64,000 nt of DNA. It comes from Puniceicoccaceae bacterium K14 (GTDB lineage Bacteria; Verrucomicrobiota; Verrucomicrobiia; Opitutales; Opitutaceae). The notes below the pieces were generated by a model. It did not search any database. It saw nothing but the letters and a program-made list of their open reading frames with translations, and had not been told where the DNA came from. Location of the stretch: contig JAKYXN010000019.1 of the NCBI GenBank assembly GCA_022538095.1, positions 18,453 to 82,452 of the forward strand, read 5' to 3'. Of this stretch, positions 51,665 to 59,066 are shown one piece after another (the stretch's first letter is position 1; every line of letters begins with the position of its first letter). The position numbers and the translations under genes were made by a program.

Positions 51665-51698
51665 TTGCCCACAGATTGCACCGATGAGCACAGATGAT
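51665..51698 (+). repeat. left inverted repeat of the GxxExxY cassette
   Basis: This is the left arm of the 34-bp pair, with 31/34 identity to the reverse complement of 52094-52127. It includes the start codon of the enclosed gene. Confidence 0.85.
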
Positions 51699-52073
51699 AG
51701 AGACTTTCTCTTCAAAGAAGAAACCTATCAACTCATTGGTGCCGCTTTCGAAGTTTACAACGAGCTAGGCCATTCCTTTTTAGAAGCCATTTATCAAGAA
51801 GCCTACGAACACGAATTAATTTTAAAAAAGATCCAATTCGTTCCCCAAGCTCCCCTACGCGTCAGATACAAAGACAAACTCCTCGAAAAAGAATACTTCG
51901 CCGACCTAATAGTCCAAAATAATATTCTCATCGAACTAAAAGCCATCGAGAAACTAACGCCGCGAGAAGAATCCCAAGTCCTAAATTACCTAAGAGCCGC
52001 AAATATAAAAGTCGGCCTCTTAATCAACTTCGGATCACACCCAAAACTCGAATACAAAAGAATAGTACTTTAA
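51684..52073 (+). CDS. GxxExxY protein (PD-(D/E)XK_3 family)
   Basis: This small protein has 129 aa. The naming motif is visible as GHSFLEAIYQEAYEHEL (G-x-x-x-LE-x-x-Y) near residue 28. ADLIVQNNILIELKAIE near residue 75 resembles the nuclease-like D...ExK core, and it continues with NYLRAANIKVGLLINFG. The family is widespread and its function is not established; a PD-(D/E)XK nuclease fold has been proposed. The gene is enclosed by 34-bp inverted repeats, and its ATG at 51684-51686 is inside the left repeat. It is independent of its flanking genes. Confidence 0.85.
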   Translation: MSTDDRDFLFKEETYQLIGAAFEVYNELGHSFLEAIYQEAYEHELILKKIQFVPQAPLRVRYKDKLLEKEYFADLIVQNNILIELKAIEKLTPREESQVLNYLRAANIKVGLLINFGSHPKLEYKRIVL

Positions 52074-52093
52074 CAAATCCAGCAGAGCCCAGC

Positions 52094-52127
52094 ATCATCT
52101 GTGTTCATCTGAGCAATCTGTGGGCAA
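52094..52127 (-). repeat. right inverted repeat of the GxxExxY cassette
   Basis: This is the right arm of the 34-bp pair. It ends 9 bp before the alaS start codon, so it may affect the alaS leader. Confidence 0.85.
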
Positions 52128-52136
52128 AAAACCGCC

Positions 52137-54968
52137 ATGACTTCTGACCAAATTCGCCAGTCCTTCCTAGACTTCTTCAAGTCAAAACAGCACACCATCG
52201 TGCCATCTGCATCCCTCATGCCGGATGCCCCAAACTTGCTGTTCACCAATGCGGGTATGAATCAATTCGTTCCCTACTTCCTAGGCGACCGAGAAGCTCC
52301 ATATCCAAGCGCAACCGACACCCAAAAATGTATCCGTGCCGGAGGAAAGCACAACGATCTCGAAGACGTAGGCCTCGACACCTACCACCACACATTCTTC
52401 GAAATGCTAGGCAACTGGTCCTTTGGCGACTACTTCAAAAAAGAAGCCATCGAATGGGCTTGGGAACTCATCACCGAAGTCTGGAAGTTTCCCATGGATC
52501 GCCTCTACGCCTCCGTCTACAGACCAGGCCCAGGCGACCCAGCGAACTTTGACGATGAAGCCTACAGCTTCTGGAAAGCGATTTTCGAAAAAGCCGGACT
52601 CGATCCCGACGTCCATATCGTCTACGGCAACAAAGCCGACAATTTTTGGATGATGGGCGACACCGGCCCCTGCGGTCCTTGCTCCGAGCTCCACGTAGAC
52701 CTCACTCCCGCAGGCGATACCAAAGGCAGCCTCGTCAACGCCGACTCTCCTTACTGCATCGAGATTTGGAATCTCGTATTCATCCAGTTTAACGCTACCC
52801 CAGAAGGCGACTTCGTTCCCCTCAAAGCACAACACGTCGATACCGGTATGGGCTTCGAACGCGTCGCGGGAATAATGGCGACGTCTAAGAACTTCACCGA
52901 TTTCTCGACACCACCGAGCAACTACAATTCGGATCTTTTCACGACAATTTTCGATGAACTAGAGAAGCTCTCCGGTCACAAATACGCCGCGACCCTACCC
53001 GAAGACCTCGACAACATTGGCGAGATTGAGATGAAAGACATCATCTTCCGCGTACTCGCCGACCACGCCCGGTGCCTCTGCTGCTCTATCGCCGACGGCA
53101 TCATCCCCGGCAATGAAGGCCGCAACTACGTCCTACGCCGCATCCTACGCCGTGCCGTCATGTACGGGCGTAAGCTCGGCCTAGAAAACGGATTTTTCGC
53201 CAACCTCGTTCCCCTCGTAGTCAAACAACTCGGGCACGTTTTCCCCGAACTCGAAGAGCAAAAGAGCATCATCCAAAAGATCATCAAATCCGAAGAAGAC
53301 GCCTTCGGCCGGACCCTGGATCGAGGGATAGAGAAATTCAACCAATCCCTACTTCATGCTTTCAGCAGAGGAATTCGGAAAAACAATAAAGGAAGCGAAC
53401 TTCAGTTACTTGTAGAAACTCGAGAAGGGAGCGGTGGATACATTAGTACCGTTGCGGATGGCTCTACTGAAAATCTATCAGTGCATCAACATAAAGCCTC
53501 TGAGATGACCCAAAGCCTTGCAGATTCATACGGCTTAGGGAAAATCACAATCAGCGGGCCCGAGGCATTTGAGCTATACGACACGTACGGTTTCCCGCTC
53601 GACTTGACCGTATTGATGGCAAACCAAAAAGGCATCGCTGTTGATACCGCTGGCTTCGAAGTCGAAATGGAATTACAACGAGCCATGGGTCGTGCAGCTC
53701 AAAACAAAACCGACATCCTCGTCTCCGACGGAGAAAGCGGCGAGGCCACAGACTTTACCGGATTCGACACCCTAGCCGATGAAGCGGAACTCGTCGATGT
53801 CGTCAAAGGAGAAGACAACACTTCCTTCCTCGTATTCAACCAAAGCCCTTTCTACGCCGAAATGGGTGGCCAGGTTGGCGATACCGGTCTCATCGAATTC
53901 GAAGACCACGAGTTCCAAGTCCTGGATACAGTAAAAGATCCTAATGGACGTTTCCTTCACAAGATCGAAGGCTCCTTCACCGATCTCCTTGGAAAACAAG
54001 CCAATCTCATAGTCGATCACGACCGCCGCCGTAGTATCGAGCGACATCACTCTGCCACTCACGTTCTACACTGGGCACTCAGAAAAGTGCTCGGCACTCA
54101 CGTGCGCCAAGCAGGTTCCTACGTAGACGCCCAAAGACTACGCTTTGACTTCGCTCATTTCGAAGCGATCAACGCCGAGCAACTCGCAGAAATCGAACAA
54201 CTCTGCAACGAACAACTCCTTATCAACAGCAAGGTCAACTGGTTCGAAACTCCATTTGATAAAAAGCCAGAAGACGTTATCGCTTTCTTCGGCGACAAGT
54301 ACGGCGACGTCGTTCGCGTAGTTGACATCGGAGGATTCTCCAAAGAGCTCTGCGGCGGTACCCACGTTCGTGCTACCGGAGAAATCGGACTCATCAAGAT
54401 CGTATCCGAATCTGCAATCGCCGCCGGCACTCGCCGCATCGAAGCCATCGTTGGTGATAGTTTGTATTCGCACATCAACAACATTGAGTCCACCATTGCG
54501 GGAATTTCCAAATCACTTTCCGTACCGACCTCAGATCTCGTCAAAAAAATCGACTCCGTTCTCGCACGCAACGCCGAGCTAGAAAAACAACTCAAAAGCT
54601 TCCAACAAAAAGCAGCCGGAAACCTCGCCGACGACCTCGCAAAATCCGCCAAAGACAGCAGAGATCTAAAACTCGTCAATGCAGTCGTAGCCGCTGACAA
54701 TCCGAACGCCCTGAGAAGTCTAGGCGCTCAGATCATCGGTAAACTAGGCGAAGGCGTAGTTGTCCTGGGGGCAGAGATTAAAGGCAAAGTAAGCGTAGTC
54801 GCATTCGCCTCACCTGATGCTATCAAAGCTGGCCACAAAGCCGGTGACATTGTTCGCAGCCTCACCTCCCAACTAGGCGGCAAAGGCGGTGGCAAACCCG
54901 ACATGGCAATGGGCGGCGGCACCGATGCCTCCAAACTCAAACCCGTCATCGAAGACTTCTCGCTGTAG
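52137..54968 (+). CDS. alaS: alanyl-tRNA synthetase
   Basis: This class II enzyme charges tRNA-Ala. It has 943 aa, about 67 longer than E. coli AlaRS. The N-terminal catalytic core opens with RQSFLDFFKSKQHTIVPSASL; the editing domain zinc ligands HHSATH and CGGTH are present; and the C-Ala domain ends in GKGGGKPDMAMGGG. An insertion of roughly 55-60 residues lies at ~401-470, between TLDRGIEKF and ISGPEAFELYDTYGFP, where E. coli has about 13. It begins near SRGIRKNNKGSEL and is lower in GC than the flanking gene. The reading frame stays open through it. A terminator follows 38 bp past the stop. Confidence 0.95.
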   Translation: MTSDQIRQSFLDFFKSKQHTIVPSASLMPDAPNLLFTNAGMNQFVPYFLGDREAPYPSATDTQKCIRAGGKHNDLEDVGLDTYHHTFFEMLGNWSFGDYFKKEAIEWAWELITEVWKFPMDRLYASVYRPGPGDPANFDDEAYSFWKAIFEKAGLDPDVHIVYGNKADNFWMMGDTGPCGPCSELHVDLTPAGDTKGSLVNADSPYCIEIWNLVFIQFNATPEGDFVPLKAQHVDTGMGFERVAGIMATSKNFTDFSTPPSNYNSDLFTTIFDELEKLSGHKYAATLPEDLDNIGEIEMKDIIFRVLADHARCLCCSIADGIIPGNEGRNYVLRRILRRAVMYGRKLGLENGFFANLVPLVVKQLGHVFPELEEQKSIIQKIIKSEEDAFGRTLDRGIEKFNQSLLHAFSRGIRKNNKGSELQLLVETREGSGGYISTVADGSTENLSVHQHKASEMTQSLADSYGLGKITISGPEAFELYDTYGFPLDLTVLMANQKGIAVDTAGFEVEMELQRAMGRAAQNKTDILVSDGESGEATDFTGFDTLADEAELVDVVKGEDNTSFLVFNQSPFYAEMGGQVGDTGLIEFEDHEFQVLDTVKDPNGRFLHKIEGSFTDLLGKQANLIVDHDRRRSIERHHSATHVLHWALRKVLGTHVRQAGSYVDAQRLRFDFAHFEAINAEQLAEIEQLCNEQLLINSKVNWFETPFDKKPEDVIAFFGDKYGDVVRVVDIGGFSKELCGGTHVRATGEIGLIKIVSESAIAAGTRRIEAIVGDSLYSHINNIESTIAGISKSLSVPTSDLVKKIDSVLARNAELEKQLKSFQQKAAGNLADDLAKSAKDSRDLKLVNAVVAADNPNALRSLGAQIIGKLGEGVVVLGAEIKGKVSVVAFASPDAIKAGHKAGDIVRSLTSQLGGKGGGKPDMAMGGGTDASKLKPVIEDFSL

Positions 54969-55006
54969 CGATCATTTTCTTTCAGATAAAGGCATTTCTT
55001 GGGTAG

Positions 55007-55030
55007 AGCACGCATCTCGCGTGCTTATTT
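55007..55030 (+). terminator. terminator-like hairpin after alaS
   Basis: A 7-bp stem (AGCACGC with GCGTGCT) around ATCTC is followed by TATTTT. It lies 38 bp past the alaS stop. Confidence 0.65.
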
Positions 55031-55034
55031 TGGT

Positions 55035-55075
55035 GTCTCGCCTAAATGCCATGTCGTCTGCATCTCAGGCGAGAC
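55035..55075. repeat. REP-like palindrome downstream of alaS
   Basis: A perfect 9-bp inverted repeat (GTCTCGCCT with AGGCGAGAC) encloses 23 bp. Together with the hairpins at 35889 and 55007 it shares the TCTCGC core. These may be copies of a dispersed palindromic element. The rest of the 278-bp gap (to 55246) shows nothing recognisable. Confidence 0.45.
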
Positions 55076-55246
55076 GCAGACGCTCCACATTGATTTAGCT
55101 AGTGCCCGACTAAAGAAGAATGATCTATTGCACCAAGGGCACACTTTTAGTCGCCCCCATATCGGAGATACTACAAAACTTAGACTCGCCATTCCCATAG
55201 ATTTAAGCGTAATCCCGAGTATTCATTGTACTAGCCTTCTCTTTTA

Positions 55247-55939
55247 ATGAATCCTCCAGATAGCGAAAAAGAATCCAGCCCTAAACCTTCTTTAACTGCA
55301 AACGACGATCCCAAAGCCAATGCAGACAAACAAGGCGACCCAGCTAACGATTTCATCGCCAGGGTCAGGCGAAATCCGCTTGTCGCCACACTCATCGTCA
55401 TTGGCACTCTTGTGATTGCGATTGGCTCTTTTACCGATGCCTGGCAAAAGATCAAAGAGGGCATCGGGGGCAATTCCGTAACCATATATCGAATACTCAA
55501 CCAAGTAAAGCGTTACGGAATCTACCGCATACAGATATCCGGCTTGCAGAGCGAATATGGCCCTCGAGAAACGGTTCACTTCGAGGTACAGTGCGACACC
55601 AGTGGATACCTCTGGATATTCTCGCCTTTCGATGGCAACCCCAACCTTCTCTTTCCCTGTCCCTCTCTAGACGATTGCGCGTCCGCGATAGCCAAGGACG
55701 TGCATCGCTTGCAAGTGTCCCAATGGAGAAAGCTCCCGCAAAAGACCGATCCAAGAACCATACAAACAGGTCCCGCAGAAGGACCGGACGAGCTGATACT
55801 CATCGTGACAAAGAACAACGTTTTCAATGAGGCCTTGACTGGACTAAAATCCATTCGTCCCGACCTAAGCATCAAAGCTGTATCGGAAAAAGCCACCCAT
55901 TGGGGAGCAGCCTCTACGAGCTGGGAGGTAGTTCGATGA
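55247..55939 (+). CDS. DUF4384-like single-pass membrane protein
   Basis: This 230-aa protein has a disordered charged N-terminus (~1-40), one transmembrane helix (NPLVATLIVIGTLVIAIGSF, ~44-64) and a C-terminal domain. The ETVHFEVQCDTSGYLWIFSP segment followed by LLFPC resembles DUF4384, a domain often found with caspase-like peptidases. It probably places the domain outside the cytoplasmic membrane. The stop TGA overlaps the ATG of the caspase gene in ATGA (55936-55939), so the two are translationally coupled. The function is not established; a sensor or scaffold role for the peptidase is inference. Confidence 0.75.
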   Translation: MNPPDSEKESSPKPSLTANDDPKANADKQGDPANDFIARVRRNPLVATLIVIGTLVIAIGSFTDAWQKIKEGIGGNSVTIYRILNQVKRYGIYRIQISGLQSEYGPRETVHFEVQCDTSGYLWIFSPFDGNPNLLFPCPSLDDCASAIAKDVHRLQVSQWRKLPQKTDPRTIQTGPAEGPDELILIVTKNNVFNEALTGLKSIRPDLSIKAVSEKATHWGAASTSWEVVR

Positions 55940-57942
55940 AGCCAGCTATCGTCCTACTGCTGTGTTTGATCGCACCAATCTGCCGAGCTGAGACCATCCA
56001 TGTGCCGGCTGATCAAGCAACCATCACTCAAGCCATCGAGATCGCCCAAGCAGGCGACATCATTCAAATCGCCGCTGGCGAATACGACGAAGCTCTTGAG
56101 ATACCTTCCAATATCACACTACGCGGAGCAGGTCCCGACACGACTGTCATTTGTAATAAAACAGATAACGTTTGCACACTCATCGCCGCAAAAAACGTTG
56201 TGTTGGACTCCATTAAATTCGAAGGAAAATACCAAGAAGACAAAAGGGAAGCAGCGATTTGGGTACAACAAGGCAGTTCTCTGATTATCCAAAACTGCCA
56301 TGTCACTGGAGCAACCTTCTCTGGGGGGCTACTATGCTGGCACAACGACACCAAAGTCGAAATCGAAAATTGCAGTTTTTATGAAAACGAGAGTCATGGA
56401 CTCTCTATCTTCGACGGAGCAACTGTGAACGCATCCCATTCGACATTTTCCAATAACAGAGAAGGAGCAGAAGTCCATGGCACCGGATCTCACTTCGAGA
56501 TCGAAAACTGCAAATTCCATGAAAACAAAGCGGCGGGATTTCGCATTTCGTCCGGAGCCACTGCGAACGCGTCCCATTCGACGTTCTCGAAGAACAAAGG
56601 AGCTGCAGGAGCAATTACGATGGGCTCCGGATCGCATTTATCAGTTATAGATTCAACATTCGCCATGAATGAGGGAGCCGGGTTGTTCGTCAACAATGGA
56701 GGTGCGATAACTGTCGAACGATCTATCTCAGTTCAAAATGAAAGTGATGGAATCTGGTCAATAAAAGGTAGTCAAAATTCAAATATAAACCACTGTGTAA
56801 TATGGTCCAATCGTGGAAGCGGAGTGGCTGCCTATGATAAAGTATCGATTTCGGTTAAAAATTCCATCATTGGTCAGAACAGGTTCTCGGGCTTTAGTGG
56901 TTCACAAAACTCCTCTAGCTCAAAAAAACGATACAACAATCTGTACTGGAGCAACGGACGGGGTGCTATTCATCAAGGGGAACCCCATTCAACTGAAATA
57001 TTGGATCAAGATCCGCAATTCGTTGACGCAACAAACAGTGACTTCCGCTTAAGGTCAAATTCGCCTGCTATCGGTGCGGGCTCAAACGGGGACAACATCG
57101 GGCTGTTTCCAGTCGCTAGGCCTCCTTCGTCGATTGCTTGGTTCCCACTTTGGGGCGAAAATGCAAAAGGGGGTGGTGCAACTTCGATCGCTCAAACCAA
57201 TCCCAAGCCACCTAGCTATCGAAAACTTGCCTACGTCATTGGCGTCCAAGATTATCAAGACCCAAAGATCTCGGATCTAGACTACACGAGAACAGATGCT
57301 AAGGAGATGGCAGCTTTGCTTGATAGCATAGGTTACCAAGTCGCTTTGTTGACGGAAAAAACAACACCCGCAGCAACTGAGAACGAAATATTAGATATCC
57401 TTAGATTGATATCTCACGCTTCGCCAAACGATCAAATTGTTTTCTATTTCTCAGGGCATGGCTCAGACCAAGCAAATCCCTTTGGAGACGATCGCGGCTA
57501 CCTGCTTCCGCAAGATGCCCAAATCGGTAGGATTCCAGCAACTAGTGTGCCTTTGCAGAATATCCGCAACGCTGTGGATCGAAGCGAAGCGGAACGCATC
57601 GTCATCCTATTGGATTCTTGCTTTGCTGCCGGGGGTAAATCGGTAATCGACAAAAACAGATTCAGAAAATCTACCGGAGAAAAAAGCATCACGGGAGGAC
57701 TGACTTTTGGCAAAGGAAAAGTAGCACTGTATTCGAGCAGGGACAACGAACCTTCCCTAGAATCACAGACCCATAAAAATGGATACTTCACTCATTTTCT
57801 GATAGAAGGATGGTTGGCAGGGCATAGCGAAATCGACGAGATCTACCAATACCTGTTCGATAAGGTAAAGGAAGCCACCAATGGTGCCCAACACCCCCGC
57901 CGTGACCTTCGCGACACCGAAGGCAAGGTCTCTTTATTTTGA
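55936..57942 (+). CDS. secreted beta-helix / caspase-fold (C14-like) peptidase
   Basis: This 668-aa protein starts at ATG 55936, chosen because of the good Shine-Dalgarno GGAGG at 55924-55928 and the ATGA overlap with the upstream gene. A signal peptide (MKPAIVLLLCLIAPICRA) leads to a NosD/pectate-lyase-like right-handed beta-helix (~25-400; HVPADQATITQAIE, then repeated short turns such as ENCSFYENESHGLSIFDGA and near-copies). A caspase-like domain follows (~430-668), opening KLAYVIGVQDYQD, with the likely catalytic His508 in FYFSGHGSD and Cys562 in LLDSCFAAG. Both residues of the dyad are present. Export of a caspase-fold enzyme is unusual. Coupling to a DUF4384-like protein suggests a two-component surface system. 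Confidence 0.85.
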   Translation: MKPAIVLLLCLIAPICRAETIHVPADQATITQAIEIAQAGDIIQIAAGEYDEALEIPSNITLRGAGPDTTVICNKTDNVCTLIAAKNVVLDSIKFEGKYQEDKREAAIWVQQGSSLIIQNCHVTGATFSGGLLCWHNDTKVEIENCSFYENESHGLSIFDGATVNASHSTFSNNREGAEVHGTGSHFEIENCKFHENKAAGFRISSGATANASHSTFSKNKGAAGAITMGSGSHLSVIDSTFAMNEGAGLFVNNGGAITVERSISVQNESDGIWSIKGSQNSNINHCVIWSNRGSGVAAYDKVSISVKNSIIGQNRFSGFSGSQNSSSSKKRYNNLYWSNGRGAIHQGEPHSTEILDQDPQFVDATNSDFRLRSNSPAIGAGSNGDNIGLFPVARPPSSIAWFPLWGENAKGGGATSIAQTNPKPPSYRKLAYVIGVQDYQDPKISDLDYTRTDAKEMAALLDSIGYQVALLTEKTTPAATENEILDILRLISHASPNDQIVFYFSGHGSDQANPFGDDRGYLLPQDAQIGRIPATSVPLQNIRNAVDRSEAERIVILLDSCFAAGGKSVIDKNRFRKSTGEKSITGGLTFGKGKVALYSSRDNEPSLESQTHKNGYFTHFLIEGWLAGHSEIDEIYQYLFDKVKEATNGAQHPRRDLRDTEGKVSLF

Positions 57943-58034
57943 ACCAAATTATCGACCAAAATTAATGACGTGCAATTTCACCGCCTGCTGAAGTATGGTT
58001 GTCTTCTAAATTGAATCAGTCATTCTCTTTGTTC

Positions 58035-58793
58035 ATGTCGTTCATCCTTACAAAAACGCTTAGTACTCTTTTGTATCCGGTTTTTACGTCGTTGCTATTA
58101 ATTGTACTTGGATTGATCTTCAGACTCTTCAGAAAATGGCCTGGCTATTTCCTGATAATCGCTGGAGTCGCTTATCTTTACGTTTGTTCAATTCAGCCAA
58201 CCGCCGATTGGCTAGCGAGCTCCTTAGAAAAGGACTACCCACAGATTGGGATTTCAGATGTCCCCGAAGCCGATGCAATAGTACTCTTGGGAGGCGGCTT
58301 AAACTTCAGCAATAACATGCTAAACCTCGAAACGTCTGCAGATCGAGCCCTCTACGCTGCTCGACTCTTCAAAGCAGAGAAAGCATCTATGATAATGGCC
58401 ACAGGTGGGGCCACTCTTAATCAACGACCAGAAAGCGAAGCAATGACCGAATTTCTTGTGGAATTGGGGGTGCCAGAAAAGAGCATTACACAAGAGAATG
58501 AGGCTCTGAATACCTACCAACACACCGTCTATCTTAGTCCCCTTTTAGAACAAGAAAGTATAAGCTCTCTCATACTAGTTACTTCCGCTTGGCATATGCG
58601 ACGAAGCATAGATGTTTTCGACTCCAATTTCGAAGGCATTGAAATAATTCCGTATCCAGTTGATTCCATGGTGAGCCAATCTCAAATCGTAAACGACTAC
58701 ATCCCAACCATCGAAGCACTTACTAAGACCAGCAAACTCATCCGCGAATACGTCGGCTACTTTGTCTACGACATCAGAGGATGGATCAAATAG
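58035..58793 (+). CDS. DUF218 membrane protein (SanA/ElyC/YdcF-like)
   Basis: It has 252 aa from the ATG at 58035; a TTG 36 bp upstream is less likely. Two hydrophobic helices (FTSLLLIVLGLIFRLF, YFLIIAGVAYLYVCS) precede the DUF218 domain. The DUF218 domain shows DAIVLLGGGLNFS, then ADRALYAARLFK, MIMATGGA, ESEAM and SLILVTSAWHMRRS, which is the normal family order. The family includes ElyC and SanA, which affect envelope integrity or peptidoglycan/ECA precursor metabolism in E. coli. The substrate is not established. It lies 92 bp after the caspase gene on the same strand with no terminator between, so it may belong to the same unit. Confidence 0.85.
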   Translation: MSFILTKTLSTLLYPVFTSLLLIVLGLIFRLFRKWPGYFLIIAGVAYLYVCSIQPTADWLASSLEKDYPQIGISDVPEADAIVLLGGGLNFSNNMLNLETSADRALYAARLFKAEKASMIMATGGATLNQRPESEAMTEFLVELGVPEKSITQENEALNTYQHTVYLSPLLEQESISSLILVTSAWHMRRSIDVFDSNFEGIEIIPYPVDSMVSQSQIVNDYIPTIEALTKTSKLIREYVGYFVYDIRGWIK

Positions 58794-59066
58794 GCGAATC
58801 GTACAGATCATCACCAACAAGAGTCATCCGCCCGAAACCAGGCAAACTTTTATCCACAATTGGGATTCTCGAATAAAGCAATCTAAACAGCAGCGCCTGT
58901 CGCAGAACCCTAATCACGATACTTTAGCCAAGCACATTCCAAGTCTTGCGTTTATTTGCCCCCAATTTTGGCGTGATCATCAACGTATTTACGTATCTAA
59001 AATTTCTGACTTCAGACACTCGAATGATAGTATTATTGCTTCCAATTCATTCGCTAAGAACGGGAG
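58794..59066. other. 273-bp gap between the DUF218 gene and the CotH-type gene
   Basis: The flanking genes converge here. No supportable ORF, RNA gene or clear terminator hairpin was seen. Confidence 0.4.

Larger units (their letters stand above)
51665..52127. mobile_element. candidate GxxExxY cassette bounded by 34-bp imperfect inverted repeats
   Basis: The 34-bp left end (51665-51698) and right end (52094-52127) are inverted repeats matching at 31 of 34 positions. They begin TTGCCCACAGATTGC and end CACAGATGAT. The element is 463 bp and contains a single gene whose start codon lies inside the left repeat. It sits between leuB and alaS, 10 bp before alaS. No target-site duplication is obvious. 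It may be a small mobilisable or domesticated element. Confidence 0.6.
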
